Shown: positions 1 through 5,638 of the stretch, piece after piece
Position numbering within the stretch: the first letter of the stretch is position 1
Layout: each line of letters begins with the position of its first letter
NCBI GenBank assembly: GCA_020346805.1
Contig: CP070790.1
Location: 1,078,985 to 1,085,118 of the forward strand
From: Planctomycetota bacterium
Lineage (GTDB): Bacteria > Planctomycetota > Phycisphaerae > UBA1845 > PWPN01
Length of the DNA stretch: 6,134 bases
Reading direction: 5' to 3'
Notes under the pieces: model-generated
What the model saw: the letters and a program-made list of their open reading frames with translations, nothing else
Databases searched by the model: none
What the model was told of the DNA's origin: nothing
Position numbers and translations under genes: made by a program

Positions 1-136
1 AAATACCTTGATATTATTGCGTTTTGTTTACAACGGCTGGAAGTAATCTGGAAGTTGGCATGTAAGTATTCCTCCATAGGCGGGACCTGCGGCATTTGAA
101 AGGATTTAGAATGCCTTCAAAGGCACAAAAAAGGAC

Positions 137-164
137 TTGACGATATGACGCAATCCCTTATAAT
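137..164 (+). promoter_or_regulatory. Sigma70-type promoter inside repeat copy 1
   Basis: TTGACG (137-142) and a perfect TATAAT (159-164) are separated by 16 bases, predicting a start near 171. The same elements at the same spacing are conserved in copy 2, while surrounding bases have drifted. Transcription would enter the tRNA-like segment about 10 bases later and, if it reads through, give the gene at 495 a leader of about 320 bases. Confidence 0.7.
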
Positions 165-180
165 TAAAGAAAATAGACAT

Positions 181-209
181 GGGGGCGTAATTCAGCAGTA
201 GATACCACC
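181..209 (+). pseudogene. Degenerate tRNA-Gly 5'-half-like remnant, copy 1
   Basis: This corresponds to the tRNA-Gly half at 3420-3449. The acceptor strand reads GGGGGCG instead of GCGGGCG. The core GTAATTCAG is kept, but the D-arm 3' strand (GATA instead of GAAT) and the anticodon-stem strand have mutated, so the D stem no longer closes. It is recognisable only by comparison with copy 2 and is presumably non-functional. Confidence 0.5.
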
Positions 210-221
210 AGATGACTCTAT

Positions 222-494
222 TGCTCGAAATTCGCTGTAAATGAACAACTTGCAAAACGGCACCTGGCGCTTTTCGGGCGGTCTTGTATCGCTTAGACCG
301 CCGGGGAGTTGCAGCAAAATGTGGCTGAATTCCTGCTGCTTTATTGTCGGCCTGCCTTTGGGGCAGGATTAAATGCCTGAAGAAAGCAGTCGGGTTTCTG
401 AGGAGGAGGGGAGAGAGAACGTTAACAGGCGAGGAGTTCCCGAACCTGTGTGAGGTCGGGACGTGTTGCATCATACGTACACGGAGTACCTGAC
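222..494 (+). other. Structured, gene-free leader upstream of 495
   Basis: No credible gene lies here. The stretch holds several inverted repeats: GGCGGTCT/AGACCGCC (277-284 with 295-302, 10-base loop), GCAGCA/TGCTGC (311-316 with 334-339), CCTGCC/GGCAGG (351-356 with 362-367, 5-base loop) and an imperfect arm pair around 436-462. A run of 20 purines spans 400-419. None of the hairpins is followed by a T-run, so they do not look like terminators. The segment may be a structured 5' leader of the gene at 495, or the scar of an older insertion. No known riboswitch class was recognised. Confidence 0.4.
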
Positions 495-980
495 ATGCGA
501 TCAATAGCGTTTACCTTATTGGTGATGACGGTTTGCATGGGTCAAGTTTGCGCGCCGCCCGGCGGTGGTGACGGCGCGACTGGCAATGGCGACATTCCGG
601 ACAATACGGACGGCAATAACGATGTAGTGAACTGGGATCTTCCGGATCTGCCGAGTCTCGCGGAGGAGCAGGCGGCGATCGCTCCGACCATCACGGGGAT
701 GAAAACCGCCCTTGCCGCAGGTGATACGGCAGCCGCGGCCCGGTGGCTGGTGCCGGAATCGCGAGATGCTTACCAAGCATCTTTTGCACAAACTCCGGAA
801 TTGATGTCGCTGCTGGCGACGGCGCTGGAGTCGGCCCAACTTATGATGGTTTCCGAGGATGACAGAGCGAACGACAACACTAGTCGCCGCATTGGCGATG
901 TCGAAATCGAGTACGATGGCATTGTCTTTCACGCAACGGTAGTGAAAGTCGACGGCACTTGGTTGTTCGTGAAGCTCTAA
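495..980 (+). CDS. Small exported hypothetical protein (possible NTF2-like fold)
   Basis: A 161-residue protein of unknown function. The ATG at 495 is chosen because GGAG (483-486) lies 8 bases upstream and the protein then opens with a secretion signal: Arg2, a hydrophobic stretch (about 4-18), then Cys19-Ala20. The cysteines at 14 and 19 do not fit a standard lipobox, so lipidation is possible but not shown. Residues 23-48 are a Gly/Asp/Asn-rich low-complexity linker. From about residue 54 a compact domain follows: helices with an ALAAGDTAAAARWL-type segment (72-85), then two beta-like segments ending in VDGTWLFVKL at the C-terminus. That layout (helices, then strands ending with a DGxW motif) resembles small NTF2-like domains, an inference from shape only. 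It ends 22 bases before the phospholipase-like gene and is probably cotranscribed with it. The gene ends in TAA. Confidence 0.75.
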   Translation: MRSIAFTLLVMTVCMGQVCAPPGGGDGATGNGDIPDNTDGNNDVVNWDLPDLPSLAEEQAAIAPTITGMKTALAAGDTAAAARWLVPESRDAYQASFAQTPELMSLLATALESAQLMMVSEDDRANDNTSRRIGDVEIEYDGIVFHATVVKVDGTWLFVKL

Positions 981-1002
981 GTGTATGGCAGGAGATACTG
1001 AT

Positions 1003-2865
1003 ATGTCTGAAACACAAAAAAGTTCGCGGCGCTTGCTTGGTATTGCTGCCTTTCTAACTATTCTGTTTGTCATCCCGCCGGCCTGGGGATGGCATCATCA
1101 AACAGCCCACAAGGCGATCAACAGTAACGCAGTCCAGTTGTTCCAGAGCACGTTCGAATCTCACAGCAGCAAGTATGCGCGTTCGTCCTGGCTTCCGGAC
1201 TATCTGTGCACCGGCACGGCGGTGATCTTACCGGGAGGCACGAGTATCGTCGAAGGAGATCTAACATTCTCGGTGTCGGAGTGGATTATTGAAGGCGGTT
1301 ACTATGCGGACGAGCCCGAGTGGACGATGGCTCTTCGACACTTCTATGACCCGTTCAGCTCCAACGGTGTCACATATCTGACAGACACGGTTCCAGACGG
1401 CTGGGGAAACCCGAATGTCGACGCCAAGACATGGGCGCTGAACCACCCAGAGAATCTGGATAGTTGGGAAGAGGCTCTGCTGAGTTACCGCCTGTCGATG
1501 GAGGTGGATGACGAAGAACGGGATCGCGATCTGGCACGAGCTTTTCGCGGTCTGGGGGAGACCTTGCATCTGCTGGCCGACATGGTACAACCGGCTCACG
1601 TGCGAAACGATTCCCATCCGCGCGACGAGCCGGTCGAGGACACGGTTCGTGTCAAACACGTGAATAAATACGGGCTCAACAGCCCGGACCCTGCTGTCAG
1701 TATCCAGGGTAAATCGATCGAGGAACTGTTCGACATTCTGGCGACGTTCACGAGCACGAGGTTCTACTCGTGTGACAGCATTTATGATGTTGCCAGCGGT
1801 GTGATGCCGCGCAACGATGAAACGCCTCCTGCCAATCCACAGTTCAGCGACATGACTCTATGGGATGCGACGTACTATGCGACGTTTTCGGTTGGATCAA
1901 TCCCCATGATTCAGGAGACATTGCTCGGGTACATCCTGCGCACGATGGGTGAACCTATATCGTCGTATTCCTGGTGTGTTCCGACGGCCTTTGCAGACGA
2001 GCAGGCTTCCGTGCTAATCCCTATTGCGACCAACGTCGGCGCCGCAGCGATCGATAGGTTCTTACCCACCATCGACCTGCAGATGACCTTATCGTCGGCA
2101 ACGGACGGACAGGTCAAAGTCGAAGGGGAAATGGTTCACCTGATTGACAACGATCCGGAGTGGTCGAAGCTGGGCCAGGGCGCGATCAAGTACAACGGTC
2201 CGGGTGTGCTGATGCGCAGTGATGGCAAGAAGCTGGCTGATGTAACCTTCAACGATGGTACGATGGAGCCTCTGACGGTTACGGTTCAGGATGAGGGCGA
2301 TGACTCTCAGCACATCGTCTACCTGCAGGTCGACGCCGGGGCCCGGCAATTCAAGAGTAAGCCCGCTGTGCCGCCGGAGGAACTGAAATACCCCCGCGTC
2401 TACGAGGGCACGGCGACCAGGACAGTCTCTATAACGTGGGAATTCGACGGCGGCGGCAGCGACTCCAGCACTCAGACGCTCGACGTCCAGATAAAGCTTT
2501 GGGGCAACGGGAACATGGAAGGTTTCATCGGCTCGACCCCAAGCATCTATGTCGGCCACCAAGCGACGTCTCACGAGTTCTATTACACCTGTCCCGGCGG
2601 CGGCACCGAAACGATCATTCATCTGACGTTCGGCTACAGTTGGGACGGAAGGTGGCAGACTGACGGATCTTACGATATGCAGACGAGCTACTACTATGAG
2701 CAAGCGGGATTGTCCGGAACGTACACGGACACGCAGGTCTTCGGAAGTGCGAGCTACCCGGAGCGTACATTCTCCCCGCCAAAGCCTTGCGGAAGTGGTG
2801 AAACCCCGGTTCAGGTAAAGGTTGAGCTGACGTTACAGGATGTTCGCTTGGTCAGCAGTGGTTAA
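1003..2865 (+). CDS. Exported zinc-dependent phospholipase C / S1-P1 nuclease-like protein
   Basis: A 620-residue protein. The ATG at 1003 is preferred over the in-frame ATG at 985 because AGGAGA (990-995) sits 7 bases before it. Residues 1-29 form a signal peptide. Ser8-Arg9-Arg10-Leu-Leu is compatible with a Tat signal, although the rest of the Tat consensus is weak. The mature end begins with Trp28/Trp30 and His31, His32, His36, as in the zinc-dependent phospholipase C / S1-P1 nuclease fold, where an N-terminal Trp and nearby His bind metal. Further likely ligands are Glu97 or nearby acids, His113, and the hallmark H189-x3-D193-x5-H199 segment (LHLLADMVQPAH). Zinc-binding hydrolysis of a phosphoester outside the cytoplasm is inferred; phospholipid or nucleic acid as substrate cannot be decided. 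Residues from about 355 to 620 are beta-rich with Gly/Ser/Thr/Tyr-rich stretches and match no domain I recognise. The family's catalytic part is usually only 250-300 residues, so this half is an addition. Confidence 0.8.
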   Translation: MSETQKSSRRLLGIAAFLTILFVIPPAWGWHHQTAHKAINSNAVQLFQSTFESHSSKYARSSWLPDYLCTGTAVILPGGTSIVEGDLTFSVSEWIIEGGYYADEPEWTMALRHFYDPFSSNGVTYLTDTVPDGWGNPNVDAKTWALNHPENLDSWEEALLSYRLSMEVDDEERDRDLARAFRGLGETLHLLADMVQPAHVRNDSHPRDEPVEDTVRVKHVNKYGLNSPDPAVSIQGKSIEELFDILATFTSTRFYSCDSIYDVASGVMPRNDETPPANPQFSDMTLWDATYYATFSVGSIPMIQETLLGYILRTMGEPISSYSWCVPTAFADEQASVLIPIATNVGAAAIDRFLPTIDLQMTLSSATDGQVKVEGEMVHLIDNDPEWSKLGQGAIKYNGPGVLMRSDGKKLADVTFNDGTMEPLTVTVQDEGDDSQHIVYLQVDAGARQFKSKPAVPPEELKYPRVYEGTATRTVSITWEFDGGGSDSSTQTLDVQIKLWGNGNMEGFIGSTPSIYVGHQATSHEFYYTCPGGGTETIIHLTFGYSWDGRWQTDGSYDMQTSYYYEQAGLSGTYTDTQVFGSASYPERTFSPPKPCGSGETPVQVKVELTLQDVRLVSSG

Positions 2866-2932
2866 CTGATTCGTCGTGGCGCCGGAAAATCGCTACTTGT
2901 GCCGACCGAAAAAGTTATCCAACCCAGAAAGA

Positions 2933-2962
2933 GGCATCACGAACTTTGATAGTTCAGGTGCC
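2933..2962 (+). terminator. Possible 3'-end hairpin after the phospholipase-like gene
   Basis: GGCATC (2933-2938) can pair with GGTGCC (2957-2962) using one G-U pair. After a small internal loop, GAACT (2941-2945) pairs with AGTTC (2951-2955) around a 5-base loop. It begins about 67 bases after the stop codon. The nearest T-run (2980-2984) is about 17 bases beyond the stem, so it is not a standard intrinsic terminator. It may be an RNA 3'-end protector or chance. Confidence 0.3.
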
Positions 2963-3066
2963 AATACAGCTTAATACACTTTTTGGTTATCTCACGAGTT
3001 CTGAGTAGGAGAGGTTCTCCTGTATCTTCTCTATTGGTTACGGCCAGGTCAGCAAGGGCATGCAAA

Positions 3067-3096
3067 AGGGCATATTTGTATAGGGCATATTTGTAT
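3067..3096. repeat. Perfect tandem 15-mer, two units
   Basis: The 15-base unit agggcatatttgtat occurs twice head to tail (3067-3081 and 3082-3096) without a mismatch. A third partial agggcat lies just upstream near 3054-3061. It is probably a recent slippage duplication in AT-rich DNA; no function is apparent. Confidence 0.85.
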
Positions 3097-3375
3097 TTAG
3101 ACTTTGCGTTAGACATAAAATACTTTTAGATTGTTTCCTAATCTCCTACCATACATAACTTGCTATCACGTTTCACTTTCAGCTATGGAGTACTTCTGTC
3201 ATTTTGGCATTAGGACGCTTATTAATTCACCCTTCTTTTAAATGTATCCGGATATGCAAACTGCGTGTCAAGCTGTTTCGAAATCTGGAAGTTTGCATGT
3301 AACTATTCCTCCATAGGCGGACCTGCGGCGGCATTTAAAAGGACTTATGTGGTATTCAAAGGCACATAAAGGGAC

Positions 3376-3403
3376 TTGACGATATGACGTAACCCCTTAT
3401 AAT
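3376..3403 (+). promoter_or_regulatory. Sigma70-type promoter driving the tRNA-Gly half, copy 2
   Basis: TTGACG (3376-3381), a 16-base spacer and TATAAT (3398-3403) predict a start near 3410, about 10 bases before the tRNA-like segment. That is a usual arrangement for a tRNA gene. An A-rich stretch (3401-3412) surrounds the start. The promoter also points toward the small membrane-protein gene at 3573. Confidence 0.75.
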
Positions 3404-3419
3404 TAAAGAAAATAGGCGT

Positions 3420-3449
3420 GCGGGCGTAATTCAGTGGTAGAATGCCAGC
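3420..3449 (+). pseudogene. Truncated tRNA-Gly gene, 5' half only
   Basis: These 30 bases fit the 5' half of a tRNA-Gly. The acceptor strand is GCGGGCG. It is followed by T8 and A9, a D arm ATTC-AGTGGTA-GAAT whose stem pairs perfectly and whose loop has the invariant A14 and GG, then G26 and the anticodon-stem strand CCAGC. Homology stops at that last stem base: the next bases (GACATCATC) supply neither a Gly anticodon loop nor a returning GCTGG. No matching 3' half (T arm plus CGCCCGC) was found elsewhere in the window. The glycine identity rests on the GCGGGCG acceptor and D-arm pattern recalled for bacterial tRNA-Gly. It is unlikely to yield a working tRNA by itself. Confidence 0.65.
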
Positions 3450-3572
3450 GACATCATCTATACTTTTAAATACCCTGATTTTATTGCGTTTTTTTAACAA
3501 CGGCTGGAAGTAATCTGGAAGCATAACCTTGTTTTCCAACTCAGGCTGAACCATTACATGGGAGACAAAAAT

Positions 3573-3755
3573 ATGACCAACCGACAAGCAGGGCTCTTAA
3601 GTCTATGTCTGGTTATGATCGCATCGGCTATCGGGACAATATCTAAAGATTTTGCCCTATTTGGAGGAATACTTTGTCTGTTCTGTCTCATAGCCTATAT
3701 CATCAACTATATAAAACTCCAAAATATTGAAGATCGTGAAAAATCAAGCGGGTGA
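3573..3755 (+). CDS. Small two-helix membrane protein, unknown function
   Basis: A 60-residue protein. The ATG at 3573 is chosen because GGGAGA (3560-3565) lies about 8 bases upstream; the in-frame ATG at 3558 has no such site. Two hydrophobic segments (about residues 8-24 and 29-47) are separated by a short polar SKDF turn and followed by a charged tail (NIEDREKSSG), so a helical hairpin in the inner membrane is predicted. No family was recognised. It follows repeat copy 2 by about 50 bases, and the repeat's promoter could transcribe it. Its last 12 bases overlap, tail to tail, the end of the SDR gene on the other strand, so the two transcripts would run into each other. Being short and unsupported by homology, it could still be a chance frame, though the ribosome site and helices argue otherwise. 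Confidence 0.55.
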   Translation: MTNRQAGLLSLCLVMIASAIGTISKDFALFGGILCLFCLIAYIINYIKLQNIEDREKSSG

Positions 3756-4532
3756 TTCGGGGTACTGCCAGGCGCTGATGCCGCCGTCGATCATGAGCAT
3801 GTGTCCGTGAACATGCTCTGCCGCATCGCTGACCAGATAAACCGCACCGGGGCCGCAGACATCGGCGTGGGGGATTTGGCGATTGGGGGTATGGAGCCTG
3901 ACCCATTCCGCCTTTTCGGGATTGCCATCTATAATCCAATTGGTCTGGGGGGTAAGGACCACGCCGGGGGCCAGGCCGTTGACGCGAATATTACGCGGTG
4001 CGAGGGTAACGGCGAGGGTCTTGACCATCATCTCCACCGCACCCTTGGATATGTCGTATGCGGTCGATACCGGTTCGGCCTGCTGACCATTGATCGACCC
4101 GATGAACAACACCCGGCCGGCGATATTGTTGGCCATCCAATGATTGGCAAAACGCTGCGTCAGAAAATAAGCCGAGGTCACATTGAGCTGCATGGTTTTG
4201 CCAAATAACTCCGTGGTCATCTGCTCGAAGGGGACGTCAAAGTATTGACCGGCGTTATTGACCAGGATGTCCAGGTTCGGCTGGGCGGCAATGGCGGCCT
4301 TGAAGAGATCGGTCACCACCGGCTCGGTCGATTTCGAAAGATCGCCGGGCACGAAAGAGGCCGATACGTCGTGCGATCGGCATCGTTCGAGGACCTCCTT
4401 GGCTTCGCGGCCCAGGGCCCGGCCATGGATGACTACATCCGCCCCGGCGGCGGCATAAGCCTCGGCAATAGATCGGCCGACCCCTTTGCTCGAACCGGTT
4501 ACCAGAGCGGCATGTCCTTTAAGATCAATCAT
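3744..4532 (-). CDS. Classical short-chain dehydrogenase/reductase (SDR)
   Basis: A 262-residue cytoplasmic NAD(P)-dependent oxidoreductase of the usual classical-SDR length. The dinucleotide-binding TGSSKGVG motif lies at 12-19 (T-G-x3-G-x-G). HGR at 36-38 after the second strand hints at NADP preference. D64 follows (GDL), then NNAG at 92-95. The catalytic tetrad is N117, S146, Y159 and K163 (YDISK), PG is at 189-190, and the C-terminal DGG at 249-251 is typical. The likely reaction is reversible oxidation of a secondary alcohol or reduction of a ketone; the substrate cannot be read from sequence. Its ATG overlaps the stop of the upstream amidohydrolase (ATGA), and AGGTG lies about 5 bases before the start, so the pair is probably translationally coupled and acts in one pathway. 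The last 12 bases overlap the convergent small gene. Confidence 0.92.
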   Translation of the reverse strand: MIDLKGHAALVTGSSKGVGRSIAEAYAAAGADVVIHGRALGREAKEVLERCRSHDVSASFVPGDLSKSTEPVVTDLFKAAIAAQPNLDILVNNAGQYFDVPFEQMTTELFGKTMQLNVTSAYFLTQRFANHWMANNIAGRVLFIGSINGQQAEPVSTAYDISKGAVEMMVKTLAVTLAPRNIRVNGLAPGVVLTPQTNWIIDGNPEKAEWVRLHTPNRQIPHADVCGPGAVYLVSDAAEHVHGHMLMIDGGISAWQYPESPA

Positions 4533-5476
4533 GGTTCACCTGCGTTTTCACCATAGAGCCACCGGCGCGGGGCAAGACTACCCATTTCCTTCCGGACCGA
4601 TTCCGGTAAAGCATGTAAGATTTCCGCCTCCTGCCGGTACGAATACATAATTTTCAATTCGTCGTCAAACCAACTCATGAAGGGATTGTCCGATCCCCAA
4701 AGATAGCAGCCATCCAGCATTTCATAAATCGCGGTCATAACCTGGACGGGGCGCCGGTAATCGGCGTCAACCCGCTGGGCAGGAACGGTGGCAATGAGAG
4801 AACCCCCAAGGGCGAGCTGGCAATGGGCCAGCAGAGATGCGCTATCGATCCAGACATTAGTCATCCCGGCCGCGGTGAGCAGCAGTTGTTTGTGAAATCC
4901 AAGAGAGTGAGCCAGGCAGAAGCGCACGCCAGGAAAGGCCTCGGCCACGGCGAGGCAGTCCGAGGCCTGGGCACAAACTGCCTGAGGGTTGACAGTTGCG
5001 TGCAAGAGGACCGGCAGTTCATGTTGCTCGGCAAAGGCCATCAACTCCTTTCCTTCATCGAGCAGGGAGCGAATCGGCGACTCAATAATGGTCGTTTGTG
5101 TCTTGAGGCCCTTTATTTTACCGACCAGTTTTTCCAGGTTCCTTAATTGTTCGGTTACCAGGCGGGAGGGATCGAACATGGCAAAAGGCAATAGGCGACG
5201 CTCAGTATCGACCCGTTCGAGTTCCTGAACAAGAAGAGCGTTCTCGCGGTCAAAGGGTATGCGACCGGGCAACAACTCGACCTCCTGCCGATCGATAAAG
5301 GCATAGGGATCAAATGCCGAGGGCATGGTCATGGGAAAGCAGACGGCCCGGGCGATGCCGCAGGCGTCCAAGTGCTGCAGCAAGTCCTGGGCGGTAGCGG
5401 CATAAGGCCACCACCCCCGGAGGTAAAAGGCCTGATCCAGGCCGACGTGAGTATGTACATCATATAAAAGCGTCAT
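4529..5476 (-). CDS. Amidohydrolase-2 family metal-dependent hydrolase
   Basis: A 315-residue TIM-barrel hydrolase of the amidohydrolase superfamily. It has the metal-binding H8-x-H10 in DVHTH at the end of the first strand, a GLKTQ segment with Lys125, H159 (LLHA), H190 (LAHSLG) and D263 (WGSDNPF), and an RRWLYGEN ending like the NxxRL(F/Y)G close of the amidohydrolase-2 family (PF04909-like). Members hydrolyse lactones or decarboxylate aromatic or keto acids; which applies here is not evident. The ATG at 5476 is preferred over a GTG at 5491 because the predicted transcription start (near 5489) lies after the GTG and the protein then opens with the usual MTLLYDVHTH. Its stop overlaps the SDR start by 4 bases. 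It is the first gene of the leftward operon and is divergent from the enolase-superfamily gene. Confidence 0.88.
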   Translation of the reverse strand: MTLLYDVHTHVGLDQAFYLRGWWPYAATAQDLLQHLDACGIARAVCFPMTMPSAFDPYAFIDRQEVELLPGRIPFDRENALLVQELERVDTERRLLPFAMFDPSRLVTEQLRNLEKLVGKIKGLKTQTTIIESPIRSLLDEGKELMAFAEQHELPVLLHATVNPQAVCAQASDCLAVAEAFPGVRFCLAHSLGFHKQLLLTAAGMTNVWIDSASLLAHCQLALGGSLIATVPAQRVDADYRRPVQVMTAIYEMLDGCYLWGSDNPFMSWFDDELKIMYSYRQEAEILHALPESVRKEMGSLAPRRWLYGENAGEP

Positions 5477-5495
5477 GGCATATCCGATCACCCAT

Positions 5496-5523
5496 AATGT
5501 AGGTGCTAAAACTTACCCGTCAA
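5496..5523 (-). promoter_or_regulatory. Promoter of the leftward amidohydrolase-SDR operon
   Basis: On the minus strand TTGACG (plus positions 5518-5523) and TACATT (5496-5501) are separated by 16 bases, predicting a start near 5489 and a leader of about 13 bases before the ATG at 5476. An imperfect 18-base palindrome with GTA(A/G)GT arms (5499-5516) fills the spacer and reaches into the -10 box, a good place for a repressor or dual regulator. Confidence 0.5.
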
Positions 5524-5548
5524 GGCTCGGCCGGGCAAGCAAGTAACG

Positions 5549-5577
5549 TTGCCTTGGCTTATTAACGAGATTAGAAT
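5549..5577 (+). promoter_or_regulatory. Promoter of the enolase-superfamily gene
   Basis: TTGCCT (5549-5554), a 17-base spacer and TAGAAT (5572-5577) give a good sigma70-type match, with a start expected near 5584. A short perfect hairpin, CCCCA/TGGGG with a TTT loop (5584-5596), would then sit at the very 5' end of the transcript, about 43 bases before the start codon. This promoter and the leftward one are about 25 bases apart, so one regulator could control both. Confidence 0.5.
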
Positions 5578-5638
5578 GCTTTTCCCCATTTTGGGGTTAC
5601 GGACATGCAGAATCAGTAATATGGAGATCGCCAGGCGG

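Larger units (their letters stand above)
1..221 (+). repeat. Dispersed repeat, copy 1 (permuted and decayed)
   Basis: Two blocks seen here occur again at 3282-3521. Block A (1-54) matches 3468-3521 with only a few mismatches. Block B (45-221) matches 3282-3463 with scattered substitutions and small indels, by eye well above 80 percent identical in its core. The order here is A then B, joined through the shared 10-mer aatctggaag (45-54), whereas the other copy is B then A. This fits the end of one B-A unit followed by the start of another, with the first unit beginning outside the window and the second lacking its A part. Block B carries a promoter and a degraded tRNA-Gly-like 5' half. Minus-strand reading frames across it are by-products of the repeat. 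Confidence 0.85.
2866..3281. other. AT-rich gene-free spacer
   Basis: No reading frame here has a start site, length or composition that looks real, and base composition shifts clearly toward A and T compared with the genes on either side. It holds a hairpin close to the upstream gene (2933-2962), a short perfect inverted repeat AGGAGA/TCTCCT (3007-3012 with 3016-3021) and a tandem 15-mer (3067-3096). Nothing else was seen. It may be decayed mobile or duplicated DNA, given the repeat copy that follows. Confidence 0.5.
3282..3521 (+). repeat. Dispersed repeat, copy 2 (complete B-A unit)
   Basis: This is the better-preserved copy of the repeat that opens the window. It begins and ends with the same 10-mer aatctggaag (3282-3291 and 3512-3521), giving a 230-base period. 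Inside, block B (3282-3463) holds the promoter at 3376-3403 and the tRNA-Gly half at 3420-3449. Block A (3468-3521) contains a run of seven T (3489-3495) and the motif CTGGAAG twice, separated by 4 bases. The unit encodes no protein on either strand that I can support. The terminal direct repeats could be target-site duplications or the junctions of a collapsed tandem array. Confidence 0.8.

Noticed and set aside
106..504. Minus-strand reading frame whose C-terminus resembles that of another minus-strand frame at 3345-3587
   Set aside because: The shared peptide comes only from both frames crossing the same repeat block. The promoter and tRNA-like content on the plus strand explains the conservation better, neither frame has a good ribosome site, and the N-terminal parts are unrelated.
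1151..1165. T-arm-like GTTCGAATCTC that might be the missing tRNA 3' half
   Set aside because: It lies inside the phospholipase-like coding sequence in a normal codon context, has no pairing 5' strand and no acceptor CGCCCGC afterwards.
2089..2703. Long minus-strand frame of 204 codons under the phospholipase-like gene
   Set aside because: It lies wholly opposite a gene with a signal peptide, a ribosome site and metal-binding motifs, and its product is an Arg/Val-rich shadow.
2917..3114. Integron-like attC core boxes: ATCCAAC (2917-2923) and GTTAGAC (3108-3114)
   Set aside because: The boxes are not complementary, are about 198 bases apart (longer than usual attC sites), and there is no inner box pair or integrase.
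3801..4556. Several plus-strand open frames opposite the SDR gene
   Set aside because: They are antisense shadows of a strongly supported SDR with all catalytic motifs; their products show no family features.
5549..5638. Extension of the enolase-superfamily protein upstream to a TTG at 5549
   Set aside because: The TTG is the -35 box of the likely promoter, and family members start near the MCRIDTIEV segment at 5639.
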